A DNA stretch of 64,000 bases from Modestobacter sp. VKM Ac-2977 (GTDB taxonomy: Bacteria > Actinomycetota > Actinomycetes > Mycobacteriales > Geodermatophilaceae): NCBI RefSeq assembly GCF_026968045.1, contig NZ_JAPVBQ010000002.1, positions 50,933-114,932 of the forward strand, read 5' to 3'. How positions within the stretch are numbered: position 1 is the first letter of the stretch; each line of letters opens with the position of its first letter. Of the stretch, positions 36,927 to 45,804 are shown in pieces. The notes under the pieces were generated by a model. The model ran no database searches. It worked only from the letters and a program-made list of their open reading frames with translations, and had not been told where the DNA came from. The position numbers and the translations under genes are program-made.

Positions 36927-39295
36927 CGGAGGGGCGCGCGCACTTCCTGGTCGAGCCCTGGTCCCTGACCGAGGTCGGCGTCGACCTGGCCTCCCTGGGG
37001 GTCAACGAGTCGGTGTTCGCCCTGGCCAACGGGCACATCGGGATGCGCGGCACGCTCGACGAGGGTGAGCCGGTCATCGTCCCCGGCACCTACCTCAACG
37101 GCTTCTTCGAGGAGCGGCCGATGCCCTACGCCGAGGCCGGCTACGGCTTCCCGGAGCAGGGCCAGACCGTGGTCAACGTGACCGACGGCAAGCTGATCCG
37201 GCTGCTGGTCGGGGACACCCCGCTGGACCTGCAGTACGGCGACGTCATCGACCACCGCCGGACGCTGGACCTGCGCAACGGGCTGCTGCGCCGCACCACC
37301 GAGTGGCGGGGTCCCAGCGGGCGTCAGGTGCGGGTCACCAGCACCCGGCTGGTCTCGCTGACCCGGCGGTCGATCGCCGCCGTCGAGTACACCGTCGAGT
37401 GCACCGACGACCAGGGCGACCTCTACATCGCGCTGCAGTCGGACCTGCTGGCCAACGAGTTCGTGACCACGTCACAGTCCGGGGACCCCCGCGCCGCCTC
37501 GGCGATGACCCGGCCGCTGCAGTCGGAGCTGCACGTGGGCCGCGGCCGGCACGCCGTCCTGGTGCACCAGACCACCCGCAGCCGGCTGCGGATGGCCGCC
37601 GGCATGGACCACGAGGTCGACGTCCCCGACTCGGCGACCGAGGACCTGGAGGTCTCCCCGGACCTCGCCCGCTACACCCTGGCCGCCCGGCTGCCGGCCG
37701 GCTCGAAGCTGCGGCTGGTGAAGTACCTCGCCTACGGCTGGTCCAGCCGCCGCTCGTCGGCCGCCGTCCGGGACCAGGTGGAGGGGGCGCTGGCCACCGC
37801 GAAGCTGGCCGGCTGGAACCGGCTGGTGCGGGAACAGCGGGAGCTGCTCGACCGGCACTGGGACGAGGCCGACGTCGAGGTGGAGGGCGACGACGAGCTC
37901 CAGCAGGCGGTCCGGGTCGGCATGTTCCACGTCCTGCAGGCGGGCCTGCGCGCCGAGCGGCAGCCGATCCCGGCCAAGGGGCTGACCGGGGACGGCTACG
38001 ACGGGCACACGTTCTGGGACACCGAGACCTACGTGCTGCCCGTGCTCACCTACACCGCGCCCGGAGCCGTGCGCGATGCGCTGCTGTGGCGGCACTCCAC
38101 CCTGGACCTGGCCCGTGAACGGGCCCGCGTGCTCGGTCACACCGGTGCCGCGTTCCCGTGGCGGACCATCCGCGGGGAGGAGACGTCGGGCTACTGGCCG
38201 GCCGGGACGGCGGCCTTCCACATCAACGCCGACATCGCCGACGCCGTCGCCCGCTACACCGCGGCCACCCTGGACGACGAGTTCGACCGCGACCACGGCA
38301 CCGAGCTGCTGGTCGAGACGGCCCGGCTGTGGGCCTCGCTCGGGCACTTCGACGACGGCCGGGGCTTCCGGATCGACGGCGTCACCGGGCCCGACGAGTA
38401 CACCGCCGTCGTGGACAACAACGTCTACACGAACCTGATGGCGCAGCGGAACCTGCGGGAGGCGGTCGCGGCCGCCCACCGCCAGCCCCAGACCGCGGCG
38501 CGGCTGCAGGTGGGCGAGGACGAGCTGGAGCTGTGGGCCCGTGCCGCGGACGGCATGCGGGTGCCGTTCAACGCCGACCTCGGGGTGCACGAGCAGTCCG
38601 AGGGGTTCACCCACCACGAGGAGTGGGACTACGAGGGCACCCGGCCCGACCAGTACCCGCTGCTGCTGCACTTCCCCTACTTCGACATCTACCGCAAGCA
38701 GGTCGTGAAGCAGGCCGACCTGGTGATGGCCCTGCACCTGCGGGGGGACGCCTTCACGCTCGAGGAGAAGATCGCCGACTTCGCCTACTACGAGGCGCGG
38801 ACGGTGCGGGACTCCTCCCTGTCGGCGTCGGTGCAGGCGGTGATCGCCGCCGAGACCGGACACCTGGAGCTCGCGCACGACTACTGGGGTGAGGCGGCCC
38901 TGACCGACCTGCAGAACCTGCACGGCAACAGCGGGCACGGGCTGCACATCGCCTCGCTGGCCGGGGGCTGGATGGTCGCGGTCGCCGGGTTCGGCGGGAT
39001 GCGGGACCACGGCGGCCGCCTGACCTTCGCGCCGCGGTTGCCCAGCCGGATCCGCCGGCTGCGCTTCCGGGTGGTGTTCCAGGGGAGCTGCCTGTCGGTC
39101 ACGGTGACCCCGGAGAAGGCCAGCTACCGGCTGGTCTACGGAGAGGGACCGCTGGAGACCTCGCACCACGGGGAGCCGATCGTGGTCACCGCCGAGACGG
39201 TGGAGCGGGAGATCCCGCCGCCCCCCGACGTCGACCCGGTGCGCCAGCCGCCGCACGCTGCCCCCCGCCGCCGCAACCGCCCCACCAGCGACTGA
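36923..39295 (+). CDS. GH65 disaccharide phosphorylase/hydrolase
   Basis: This is a 790-residue glycoside hydrolase family 65 protein (trehalose, kojibiose or maltose phosphorylase group). The catalytic glutamate lies in VTGPDEYTAVVDNNVYTN. GLTGDGYDGHTFWDTETYVLP, RTIRGEETSGYWPAGTAAFHIN and QYPLLLHFPYFDIYRKQVVKQADLV (shown only in part) are family blocks. Coupling with the HAD mutase argues for phosphorolysis in the cytosol and recovery of glucose from storage or compatible-solute disaccharides. Which disaccharide is used cannot be told from sequence alone. Confidence 0.93.
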   Translation: MTEGRAHFLVEPWSLTEVGVDLASLGVNESVFALANGHIGMRGTLDEGEPVIVPGTYLNGFFEERPMPYAEAGYGFPEQGQTVVNVTDGKLIRLLVGDTPLDLQYGDVIDHRRTLDLRNGLLRRTTEWRGPSGRQVRVTSTRLVSLTRRSIAAVEYTVECTDDQGDLYIALQSDLLANEFVTTSQSGDPRAASAMTRPLQSELHVGRGRHAVLVHQTTRSRLRMAAGMDHEVDVPDSATEDLEVSPDLARYTLAARLPAGSKLRLVKYLAYGWSSRRSSAAVRDQVEGALATAKLAGWNRLVREQRELLDRHWDEADVEVEGDDELQQAVRVGMFHVLQAGLRAERQPIPAKGLTGDGYDGHTFWDTETYVLPVLTYTAPGAVRDALLWRHSTLDLARERARVLGHTGAAFPWRTIRGEETSGYWPAGTAAFHINADIADAVARYTAATLDDEFDRDHGTELLVETARLWASLGHFDDGRGFRIDGVTGPDEYTAVVDNNVYTNLMAQRNLREAVAAAHRQPQTAARLQVGEDELELWARAADGMRVPFNADLGVHEQSEGFTHHEEWDYEGTRPDQYPLLLHFPYFDIYRKQVVKQADLVMALHLRGDAFTLEEKIADFAYYEARTVRDSSLSASVQAVIAAETGHLELAHDYWGEAALTDLQNLHGNSGHGLHIASLAGGWMVAVAGFGGMRDHGGRLTFAPRLPSRIRRLRFRVVFQGSCLSVTVTPEKASYRLVYGEGPLETSHHGEPIVVTAETVEREIPPPPDVDPVRQPPHAAPRRRNRPTSD

Positions 39296-39300
39296 AGGAG

Positions 39301-39346
39301 GACCCCAGTCACCACCACGATGGCCATCCTGGTGGTGACTGGGGTC
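39301..39346. terminator. Bidirectional hairpin terminator
   Basis: A perfect 17-bp inverted repeat begins GACCCCAGTCACCACCA and closes on a 12-base loop. It lies between the converging GH65 and M50 genes and touches the M50 stop codon. Confidence 0.85.
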
Positions 39347-40064
39347 AGAGGAGGGTGGTGTCGCGGAGGAGCCACCAGCCGCCGAGCAGCAGGGCGCCAC
39401 CGTCGACCAGCAGGAAGACGGCGACCCACACGATCCCCGGCAGCCCGGTGAGCCGGGCCAGCTGGTCGGCGTCGGAGTCCCGGGCCGTGCCCGCGCGCCG
39501 CTTGGCCTGGAGCTCCAGGACGGTCTTCGGCGCTGCCAGCAGCAGGAACCAGGTGACGCCGGCGGCGAATGCAGACTGCCCCGCCGCGGGCAGCCACCAG
39601 GTGGCGGCGAAGACCAGGGTGCCGGTGACGAGCACCGACCACAGGCCGTACCAGTTGCGGATCTGCACCAGCAGCAGGGCCAGCAACAGCAGCAGCGCCC
39701 ACAGGAGGCCGATCGCGAACCCGGCGGCCAGCAGCGCTGCCGCGCCCAGCCCGAACAGTCCGGGGCCGGTGTAGCCGGCGGCTGCGGTCAGCACCATCCC
39801 GGGGCCGCGAGGCCGGCCGGCCGACACGGTGACCCCGGAGGTGTCGGAGTGCAGGCGGATGCCGGCCAACCGTCGGCCGGTGACCAGGGCGGCCAGGCCG
39901 TGCGCCCCCTCGTGCGCGATCGTCACCGAGTGCCGGGCCCGCTGCCACAGGGCGGGGGAGAGGACCACGGCAGCGGCGAGCGCCGCGGTCAGGACGAGCA
40001 GCCAGAGCGGCAGCGGGGGAGAGGTCGCGGAGACCTGTTCCCAGAGCGAGCTGACGAGGTCCAC
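39345..40064 (-). CDS. M50-family membrane metallopeptidase
   Basis: This 239-residue integral membrane protein has the zinc motif HEGAH in VTIAHEGAHGLAALVTGRRL and an early transmembrane helix before it. Four or five further hydrophobic segments follow, and the second-site region RNWYGLWSVLVTG and LARLTGLPGIVWV is near the C terminus. It matches the short M50B-like group of Actinobacteria. These are presumed intramembrane or membrane-proximal proteases; no substrate is evident. It is divergent from the ABM-domain gene. Confidence 0.85.
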   Translation of the reverse strand: MDLVSSLWEQVSATSPPLPLWLLVLTAALAAAVVLSPALWQRARHSVTIAHEGAHGLAALVTGRRLAGIRLHSDTSGVTVSAGRPRGPGMVLTAAAGYTGPGLFGLGAAALLAAGFAIGLLWALLLLLALLLVQIRNWYGLWSVLVTGTLVFAATWWLPAAGQSAFAAGVTWFLLLAAPKTVLELQAKRRAGTARDSDADQLARLTGLPGIVWVAVFLLVDGGALLLGGWWLLRDTTLL

Positions 40065-40165
40065 CCGGGCATCGTCGCCAGTGGACCTGTGCGCGAGGTC
40101 AGCGCCACGCCGCTGACGCCCGGTGACCGACCCGACATCTCCGCGACATCCGCGGCAGGGATGCT

Positions 40166-40780
40166 GTGGCCATGGAGAGCACTGTCCCGGTGCCGGCGCT
40201 CGCGGAGACCCCGCAGCTGCCGGTGACCGTCTCCTTCACCCGGCGGGCCGACCCGGCCCACACGGTGGAGATGACCGCCTGGATCCGGGCGGGACTGACG
40301 ATGGCCGAGAACTTCCCCGGGTTCCTCGGCGGTGGCTGGGTCCGCCCACGCCACGACGCCGACGAGTGGCACATGCTGTGCCGCTTCGACTCACCGGCGA
40401 CGATGACGGCCTGGGAGGCCAGCCCGGAGCGACGCTGGTGGCTCGGGTCGGCCCAGGGGCTGGCGGAGGTCACCCGCACCGAGCGGCGCACCGGCATCGA
40501 GGGCTGGTTCGACGCACCGGCCGACGCGGCGACGGAGCTGCCCGCGTCCCTCGCCCCACCGCGGTGGAAGCAGGCGGTCACCATCTGGCTGGTCTTCTTC
40601 CCGCTCAACCTGCTGGCCACGGTCACCCTGGGTGCGCTGCTGACCGAGGCCCACGTCGTCCTCCGGGTGGCGGTGATGACGCTGACCCTCACCCCGGTGA
40701 TGACCTACCTGCTGCTGCCCTGGATGACCCGGCGGCTGGGGTGGTGGCTGCAGGGACGCCGCTGGCGCGACCGCAAGTGA
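40166..40780 (+). CDS. Antibiotic-biosynthesis-monooxygenase-like domain with membrane helices
   Basis: This 204-residue protein has an N-terminal dimeric alpha/beta-barrel (ABM-like) domain (VTVSFTRRADPAHTVEMTAW, EWHMLCRFDSPATMTAWEAS). The C-terminal part carries two transmembrane helices (AVTIWLVFFPLNLLATVTLG and a second around MTLTLTPVMTYLLLPWM) and ends in Arg/Lys. AGGG precedes the GTG at 40166; an ATG at 40172 is also possible. The fusion places a putative haem or quinone-interacting fold at the membrane. Activity is unknown. Confidence 0.8.
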   Translation: MAMESTVPVPALAETPQLPVTVSFTRRADPAHTVEMTAWIRAGLTMAENFPGFLGGGWVRPRHDADEWHMLCRFDSPATMTAWEASPERRWWLGSAQGLAEVTRTERRTGIEGWFDAPADAATELPASLAPPRWKQAVTIWLVFFPLNLLATVTLGALLTEAHVVLRVAVMTLTLTPVMTYLLLPWMTRRLGWWLQGRRWRDRK

Positions 40781-40835
40781 GGCGCCCGCCTGCTGGGCAT
40801 GCGCACGCTCGCACTGGCGCTCGGCCGGTGAGCGG

Positions 40836-41630
40836 TCAGTCCCGGGTGGTGCGCCGGAAGGCCCAGCTGGCGAAGGTCGCCGCCGCGGCGAGCAGGCCGG
40901 TGCACCAACCCAGCGCCACCCAGCCGGCGTCCCCGATCGGGGTGCCGGTCAGCAGGCCGCGGACCGTTTCGATCACCGGGGTGATGGGCTGGTGGTCGGC
41001 GACCGCCTGCAGGACGGCGGGCATCGACTCGGTCGGTACGAAGGCGCTGCTGAGGTAGGGCAGGAAGAGCATGGCGAAGCTGAACGCGCTGGCCGACTCC
41101 ACGCTGGAGGCCAGGACACCCAGGCCGGCGGCCGACCAGGACAGCGCGAGAACGTAGAGCAGCAACAGCCCGACGGCCAGGAGCCACTCGCCCGGGCCGG
41201 CGTCCGGGCGGAAGCCCATCAGCACTGCTGCGGTGACCACCACGGCGGTGGACAGCGCGTTGCGGGTGACGCTGGCGACCACGTGCCCGGTGAGCACGGT
41301 CCAGCCCGGGATGGGCAACGACCGCAGCCGGTCGACCATCCCGCTCTCGGTGTCGGCGGCCACCGACATGGCCGTCGACGCCGCGCCGTAGCCGGTGCAC
41401 AGCAGCACGATGCCGGGGACGACGTAGTCGATGTAGGCGCCACCGGTGGTGATGGCGCCACCGAACACGAAGACGAACAGCATCATCATCAGCAGCGGCA
41501 GCACGATGGACATGACCAGTGTGTCGGCGTCCCGGCGGGTCAGTCGGATGCAGCGGCCGATCAACGTGAGCGCGTCGCCGGCGGCATTGCGGAGGCCGCC
41601 GTGGACGGGTGCGGCGAGGGCGGTGGTCAT
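40836..41630 (-). CDS. ABC-2 type exporter permease (DrrB-like)
   Basis: This 264-residue membrane protein starts at the ATG at 41630 (GGAG six bases upstream). Six hydrophobic segments are visible. The first cytosolic region RCIRLTRRDADTLVMSIVLP and the loop AADTESGMVDRLRSLPIPGW are characteristic of daunorubicin-type (DrrB) permeases. It pairs with the ATPase gene upstream on the same strand. The pair probably exports a lipophilic drug or lipid and is controlled by the divergent TetR gene. Confidence 0.92.
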   Translation of the reverse strand: MTTALAAPVHGGLRNAAGDALTLIGRCIRLTRRDADTLVMSIVLPLLMMMLFVFVFGGAITTGGAYIDYVVPGIVLLCTGYGAASTAMSVAADTESGMVDRLRSLPIPGWTVLTGHVVASVTRNALSTAVVVTAAVLMGFRPDAGPGEWLLAVGLLLLYVLALSWSAAGLGVLASSVESASAFSFAMLFLPYLSSAFVPTESMPAVLQAVADHQPITPVIETVRGLLTGTPIGDAGWVALGWCTGLLAAAATFASWAFRRTTRD

Positions 41631-41664
41631 CGGGGGCTCCGGTGTCGAGGTGGGCAGCACGGAC

Positions 41665-42606
41665 TCAGGCAGGCACCGGTGCGGGCTGTGGTGCCCGGGC
41701 GGTGAGGGTGAGGAAGACGTCGTCCAGGGTCGGGCGGTGGGCCGAGACCCTCGTCAGCCGGACGTCGGCGACGTGCAGTCGGTCGAGCACCTGGCGCAGG
41801 TGCTCGGCGCTGCCGTCGGAGGGGAGCTCGACGGTGTGCGGGTCGGCGCCGGACGACCCGACGCTGCCCAGGACGCTCAGCGCTGCCGCCCGGTCGGCCG
41901 GGTCGAGCAGGTGCACCACCAGGCGTTCCCCACCGACCTGGGTCTTGAGCGCGTCCGGCGTGCCCTCGGCGGAGACCCGCCCGGCGTCGATCAACACCAC
42001 CCGGTCGGCGAGCCGGTCGGCCTCCTCCAGGTACTGGGTGGTGAGCACGAGGGTCGTGCCGGCGGCCACGAGTTCGCCGATGGCGTCCCAGGTGGTGGCC
42101 CGGCTCGCCGGGTCCAGACCGGTCGTGGGCTCGTCGAGGAAGACCACCCGGGGGGCGGAGATGAGGCTCATCGCCAGGTCCAGGCGTCGGCGCATGCCAC
42201 CGGACCACTCGCCGACCCGGCGGTGCGCGGCGTCGCCGAGGTCGAAGCGCTCGAGCAGTTCGCCGGCCCGCTGCCTCGCTCTCGCCCGGCCCAGGTGGGC
42301 CAACCGGCCGAGCATCACCAGGTTCTCCCGGCCGGTCTGTCGGTCGTCCACGGCCGCGAACTGGCCGGTGAGGCTGATGGCTGCCCGCACGCCGACCGGG
42401 TCGCGGACGACGTCGTGCCCGGCGATCCGCGCCGATCCGCCGTCCGGCCGGGTGAGCGTGCTGAGGACGCGGACCGTGGTGGTCTTGCCGGCGCCGTTGG
42501 GTCCGAGCAGGGCCAGCACGCTCCCTTCGGGCACGTGCAGGTCGACTCCGTCGAGCACCCGACGGCCGCCGTAGGTCTTGACCAGGCCGACTGCTTCCAC
42601 GATCAC
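41665..42606 (-). CDS. DrrA-like ABC exporter ATPase
   Basis: This cytosolic ATPase of about 313 residues uses the GTG at 42606, which has AGGAG five bases upstream. Walker A is GPNGAGKTT, the Q-loop region is SLTGQFAAVDDRQTG, the signature is WSGGMRRRLDLA and Walker B is VVFLDEPTTGLD. The C-terminal extension ending VSAHRPTLDDVFLTLT is typical of DrrA-type drug exporters. It forms an operon with the permease. The divergent regulator and its palindrome lie directly upstream. Confidence 0.93.
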   Translation of the reverse strand: MIVEAVGLVKTYGGRRVLDGVDLHVPEGSVLALLGPNGAGKTTTVRVLSTLTRPDGGSARIAGHDVVRDPVGVRAAISLTGQFAAVDDRQTGRENLVMLGRLAHLGRARARQRAGELLERFDLGDAAHRRVGEWSGGMRRRLDLAMSLISAPRVVFLDEPTTGLDPASRATTWDAIGELVAAGTTLVLTTQYLEEADRLADRVVLIDAGRVSAEGTPDALKTQVGGERLVVHLLDPADRAAALSVLGSVGSSGADPHTVELPSDGSAEHLRQVLDRLHVADVRLTRVSAHRPTLDDVFLTLTARAPQPAPVPA

Positions 42607-42627
42607 GGGCACTCCTGGGGGCTAGAG

Positions 42628-42667
42628 GTATGTGCGTACGACGTACGCGAAACAGCGTAGGACATAC
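42628..42667. promoter_or_regulatory. TetR operator between divergent genes
   Basis: GCGTAC-GAC-GTACGC is a perfect inverted repeat at 42634-42648. A wider pair, GTATGT and ACATAC, flanks the region at 42628 and 42662. It lies in the 120-base space between the ABC operon and the TetR gene, the usual position for autoregulated operators. TACACT at 42665 may be the -10 for the TetR gene. Confidence 0.65.
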
Positions 42668-42726
42668 ACTGAAAGTGCGGCAAGAGGTCGCACCTACCCT
42701 GTGCGGGTGCCGGAGCGAGGAGGGCG

Positions 42727-43512
42727 ATGACCGCCGAGGGGGAGCTGCCCGAGGATGTTGCGCTGCTCTGGGGCCTGCGGAGCGGCGGACGGCGCGGGCG
42801 GAAGCCCGCGCTGACCGTCGAGGACATCACCCGGGCCGCGGTCCGGCTCGCCGACGCCGAGAGCCTGGCGGCCGTATCGATGGCCCGGGTCGCGAGCGAG
42901 CTCGGCAACTCCACGATGGCGCTCTACCGGCACGTCCGGAGCAAGGACGAGCTCCTGCTGCTCATGTCGGATGCCGCGCTGGAGGAGCCACCCACCGAGT
43001 CGGCCCCGGGGGAGTGGCGGGAGCAGCTCATCCGGTGGGCACACGACGTGCTGACCATGATCCGACGGCACCCCTGGTACCGCGACATCCCGATCAGTGG
43101 GCCGCCCGCCGGGCCGCGCAACCTCGCGTGGCTGGATCGCGCACTCGCCGCGCTGGCGGAGACCGCCCTGGCCGAGGAGGAGAAGCTCGCGGTGGTCATG
43201 GGCCTGCTGCCGCTGGTGCACGGGCAGGCGCGGCTGAGCCTGGACCTGTCGGCCGGCTACGCGGCGGACCCGGAGTCGTTCGGCGAGGGGTATGCGCGGT
43301 CGTTGGCCCGGCTGGTGGACCCGCTGCGCTTCCCGGCGCTGAGCAGGGTCATCGCCGCTGGCGTGTTCGGATCGGGCGGTCCACCCGGTGTCGACGGTGG
43401 GGGCACCGACCGCACAGGTCCGTTCGACGAGCTGGACGCGGAGTTCCAGTTCGCGTTGACCTGTTACCTGGAGGGGGTCGCCGGCTTCATCGCCCGCCGC
43501 GCGGCCGGCTGA
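42727..43512 (+). CDS. TetR/AcrR-family regulator
   Basis: This 261-residue regulator has an N-terminal helix-turn-helix (LTVEDITRAAVRLADAESLAA, MARVASELGNSTMALYRHV). The ligand domain starts like TetR_C_1 families (APGEWREQLIRWAHDVLTMI, RHPWYRDIPI). It begins about 25 residues before the helix-turn-helix, longer than in most TetR proteins. It is divergent from a DrrAB-type exporter and very likely represses it. The inducer is unknown. Confidence 0.92.
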   Translation: MTAEGELPEDVALLWGLRSGGRRGRKPALTVEDITRAAVRLADAESLAAVSMARVASELGNSTMALYRHVRSKDELLLLMSDAALEEPPTESAPGEWREQLIRWAHDVLTMIRRHPWYRDIPISGPPAGPRNLAWLDRALAALAETALAEEEKLAVVMGLLPLVHGQARLSLDLSAGYAADPESFGEGYARSLARLVDPLRFPALSRVIAAGVFGSGGPPGVDGGGTDRTGPFDELDAEFQFALTCYLEGVAGFIARRAAG

Positions 43513-43527
43513 TCAGCAGCAGCCCGC

Positions 43528-43680
43528 TCAGTCGTCGTCGGACCGACGTCGTCCGTACGCGGTCGCGGCCACGAGGACGCACAGGCCCACGGCCAGGGCG
43601 ATCACGGTGGCCCAGGCCGGGTCGGACACCAGCACGGTGAACCGACCGAACGTCCCGCTCCCGCCGGCAGCGTTCGTCAT
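43528..43680 (-). CDS. 50-residue single-helix membrane protein
   Basis: This tiny gene has an excellent AGGAGG ribosome site seven bases before its ATG. The product starts MTNAAGGSGTFGRFTVLVSD, then has one transmembrane helix (WATVIALAVGLCVLVAATA) and ends YGRRRSDDD. It starts 20 bases after the response-regulator gene and is probably the third gene of the kinase/regulator operon. No family is recognised. Such tiny membrane proteins can modulate sensor kinases or transporters (inference). Confidence 0.7.
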   Translation of the reverse strand: MTNAAGGSGTFGRFTVLVSDPAWATVIALAVGLCVLVAATAYGRRRSDDD

Positions 43681-43699
43681 CGGTCTTCCTCCTGGTGCG

Positions 43700-44374
43700 T
43701 CATCCGATCAGGTCCGCGTCGTGGGTGAGCAGCGCGATCTGCACCCGGTTGGCGAGCTCCAGCTTGACCAGCAGCCGGGAGACGTGTGCCTTGACGGTGG
43801 CCACGCTGAGGTACAGCTCCGCGCCGATCTGGGCGTTGGACAGCCCCCGCCCGACGGCGAGCGCGACCTCGCGCTCCCGGTCGCTGAGCAGGTCGAGCCG
43901 TGTCCGGGCACGGGTCTGCCGGTCCTCGACCCGGCCGGCCGGCTGCACCGCCGAGACGTGCGCGATGAGCTGACGGGTCACGGTGGGGGAGAGCATCGGC
44001 TCGCCGGCCGCCACCCGGCGGACGGCCTCCAGGATCGCGACCGGTGGCGTGTCCTTGAGCAGGAATCCGCTTGCCCCCGCGCGCAGCGCCCGGAGCACCT
44101 GGTCGTCGGCGTCGAAGGTGGTCAGCACGATGACCTCGGGGGCATCCGGCCGGGCCTGCAGCAGCTCGGTGGCCGTCAGGCCGTCGGTGCGCGGCATCCG
44201 GATGTCCATCAGGACGACGTCCGGGGTGCTGGCCGCCACGGCGGCCGGCACCTCGTCGCCGTCGGTGGCCTCGCCGACGAGCTCCAGGTCCACCGCCCCG
44301 CCGAGCACCATCGCCAGCGCCGCGCGCACCAGCGGGTCGTCGTCCACGACGAGGACCCGGACCGGTTCCCTCAC
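43700..44374 (-). CDS. LuxR/NarL-type response regulator
   Basis: This 224-residue regulator starts with GTG inside the kinase stop codon. The receiver domain has VLVVDDDPLVR, the phosphoacceptor Asp in VVLMDIRMP, LTTFDADDQV and the conserved Lys in FLLKDTPP. The C-terminal LuxR domain has LSDREREVALAVGRGLSNAQ and LYLSVATVKAHVSRLL. It works with the adjacent kinase. The divergent ABC exporter genes are likely targets (inference from position). Confidence 0.95.
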   Translation of the reverse strand: MREPVRVLVVDDDPLVRAALAMVLGGAVDLELVGEATDGDEVPAAVAASTPDVVLMDIRMPRTDGLTATELLQARPDAPEVIVLTTFDADDQVLRALRAGASGFLLKDTPPVAILEAVRRVAAGEPMLSPTVTRQLIAHVSAVQPAGRVEDRQTRARTRLDLLSDREREVALAVGRGLSNAQIGAELYLSVATVKAHVSRLLVKLELANRVQIALLTHDADLIG

Positions 44375-45666
44375 GCCGGCTCCGGCCAGGGCAGGTCGGC
44401 GCGCAGCCGGAACTCCCCGTCGGGCGTCCAGCCGTGCTCCAGGTGCCCACCGCCCAGGCTGACCCGCTCCAGCAGGCCCACCAGCCCGGTGCCCGCGCTG
44501 GGCAGCGGCGCGGAGTGCTCCCCGCCGGCCGGCGGCGGGTTGCGCACCTCCACGGTGAGGCCCGTGCCCGGGCCCCCGGAGACGACGACGGCGGCCACCG
44601 TGCCCGGCGCGTGCTTGCGCACGTTGGTCAGGCCCTCCTGGACGACGCGATAGGCGTTGCGCCCGGTGGCTGCCGGGGCCGAGCCGAGCTCGGGCACCCG
44701 GTACTCCGCCCGCACCCGGACCCCGGCCCGCCGGCACTCTTCGATCAGCGCGGGCAGGTCGGCCAGCCGCGGCTGCGGGCGGGTGCTCGGGTCGCCGTCC
44801 CCGCCGTCGCGGAGCACCCCGATGACCTCCCGGAGGTCCTCCAGCGCCTGGCGGGCGCTGGCCCGGACCACGCCGGCGGCCTGGGCGACCTCGGCCGCCG
44901 GGGCGTCGGGGCGGAACTCCAGCGCCCCGGCGTGCATGCTCAGCAGGGACAGCCGGTGGGCCAGCACGTCGTGCATCTCACGGGCGATCCGGGTGCGCTC
45001 GAGGTGCCGGGCCTGCTCCACCCGCAGCTGCTGCTCGTCCTCCGCGCGCACCGCACGCTCACGCAGCTGCATCACCAGCTGGCGGCGGGCACGCACGAAC
45101 AGACCAGAGGCCACCACGGCGGCGAGCAACACGACGCCGAACCCGAGGAACAGCGGCAACGGCATGCCCTCGGTCGGCCGCAGCAGGCAGTAGGCGACGA
45201 AGGACACGACGTTCAACCCGGCCAGGACCAACACCGCCGGGAGCCGGCGGTGCACGGCGACCGTGAAGAGCGCGATCAGCACCGCCGCGCCGCTCATGTC
45301 GGAGAAGCTGCCGATCAACGCCAGCACCAGGGCGACGCCGACCGGCCACCGGCGCCGCCACCACAACAGCAGGCAACCGATGAACCCGGCCAGCATGTCG
45401 GCAGCGATCAGCGCATCCGGGTGCGGGCCCGGTTCGCTCAGCGTGACGCCCACGACGACCATGCCGAAGGCGATCGCGAAGAGGAACGCCGCGACGTCGA
45501 CCGCCCAGTCACGGACCGAGCGGCGGACCCGGCGGCGCCCGCCCGTGCCGGACGCGGTGTCCGGGCTCCGCTCGGGCGCAGCACCCGGGTCGTCCAGCAG
45601 CTGGGCCGGCACCAGCGAGGGGTGTTCCACGCCGGGGGCGGACCCCGGTCCCGTCGCCACGCTCAC
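44371..45666 (-). CDS. Sensor histidine kinase (HisKA_3 type)
   Basis: This 431-residue membrane kinase has five or six hydrophobic segments at about residues 55-195. The dimerisation/phosphoacceptor motif RIAREMHDVLAHRLSLLSMH carries the His. A HATPase domain has YRVVQEGLTNVRKHAPG and GTGLVGLLERVSL. No separate extracellular sensor domain is present, so it probably senses membrane or cell-wall state, like DesK/LiaS-group kinases. It overlaps the response-regulator gene by four bases. Confidence 0.93.
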   Translation of the reverse strand: MSVATGPGSAPGVEHPSLVPAQLLDDPGAAPERSPDTASGTGGRRRVRRSVRDWAVDVAAFLFAIAFGMVVVGVTLSEPGPHPDALIAADMLAGFIGCLLLWWRRRWPVGVALVLALIGSFSDMSGAAVLIALFTVAVHRRLPAVLVLAGLNVVSFVAYCLLRPTEGMPLPLFLGFGVVLLAAVVASGLFVRARRQLVMQLRERAVRAEDEQQLRVEQARHLERTRIAREMHDVLAHRLSLLSMHAGALEFRPDAPAAEVAQAAGVVRASARQALEDLREVIGVLRDGGDGDPSTRPQPRLADLPALIEECRRAGVRVRAEYRVPELGSAPAATGRNAYRVVQEGLTNVRKHAPGTVAAVVVSGGPGTGLTVEVRNPPPAGGEHSAPLPSAGTGLVGLLERVSLGGGHLEHGWTPDGEFRLRADLPWPEPA

Positions 45667-45804
45667 AGGAGGAGGCTACGGACGCCCGTCGGTCCCTGGA
45701 ACAGACCAAGGTCTACGTCTGCGGCGTCGGGAGCCGGGGAGAGCGGGTGATCACCTACTTCTGGCCGATGCGCGGAGCCGGTCGGTCGGAGCAGGGTCTG
45801 CACC

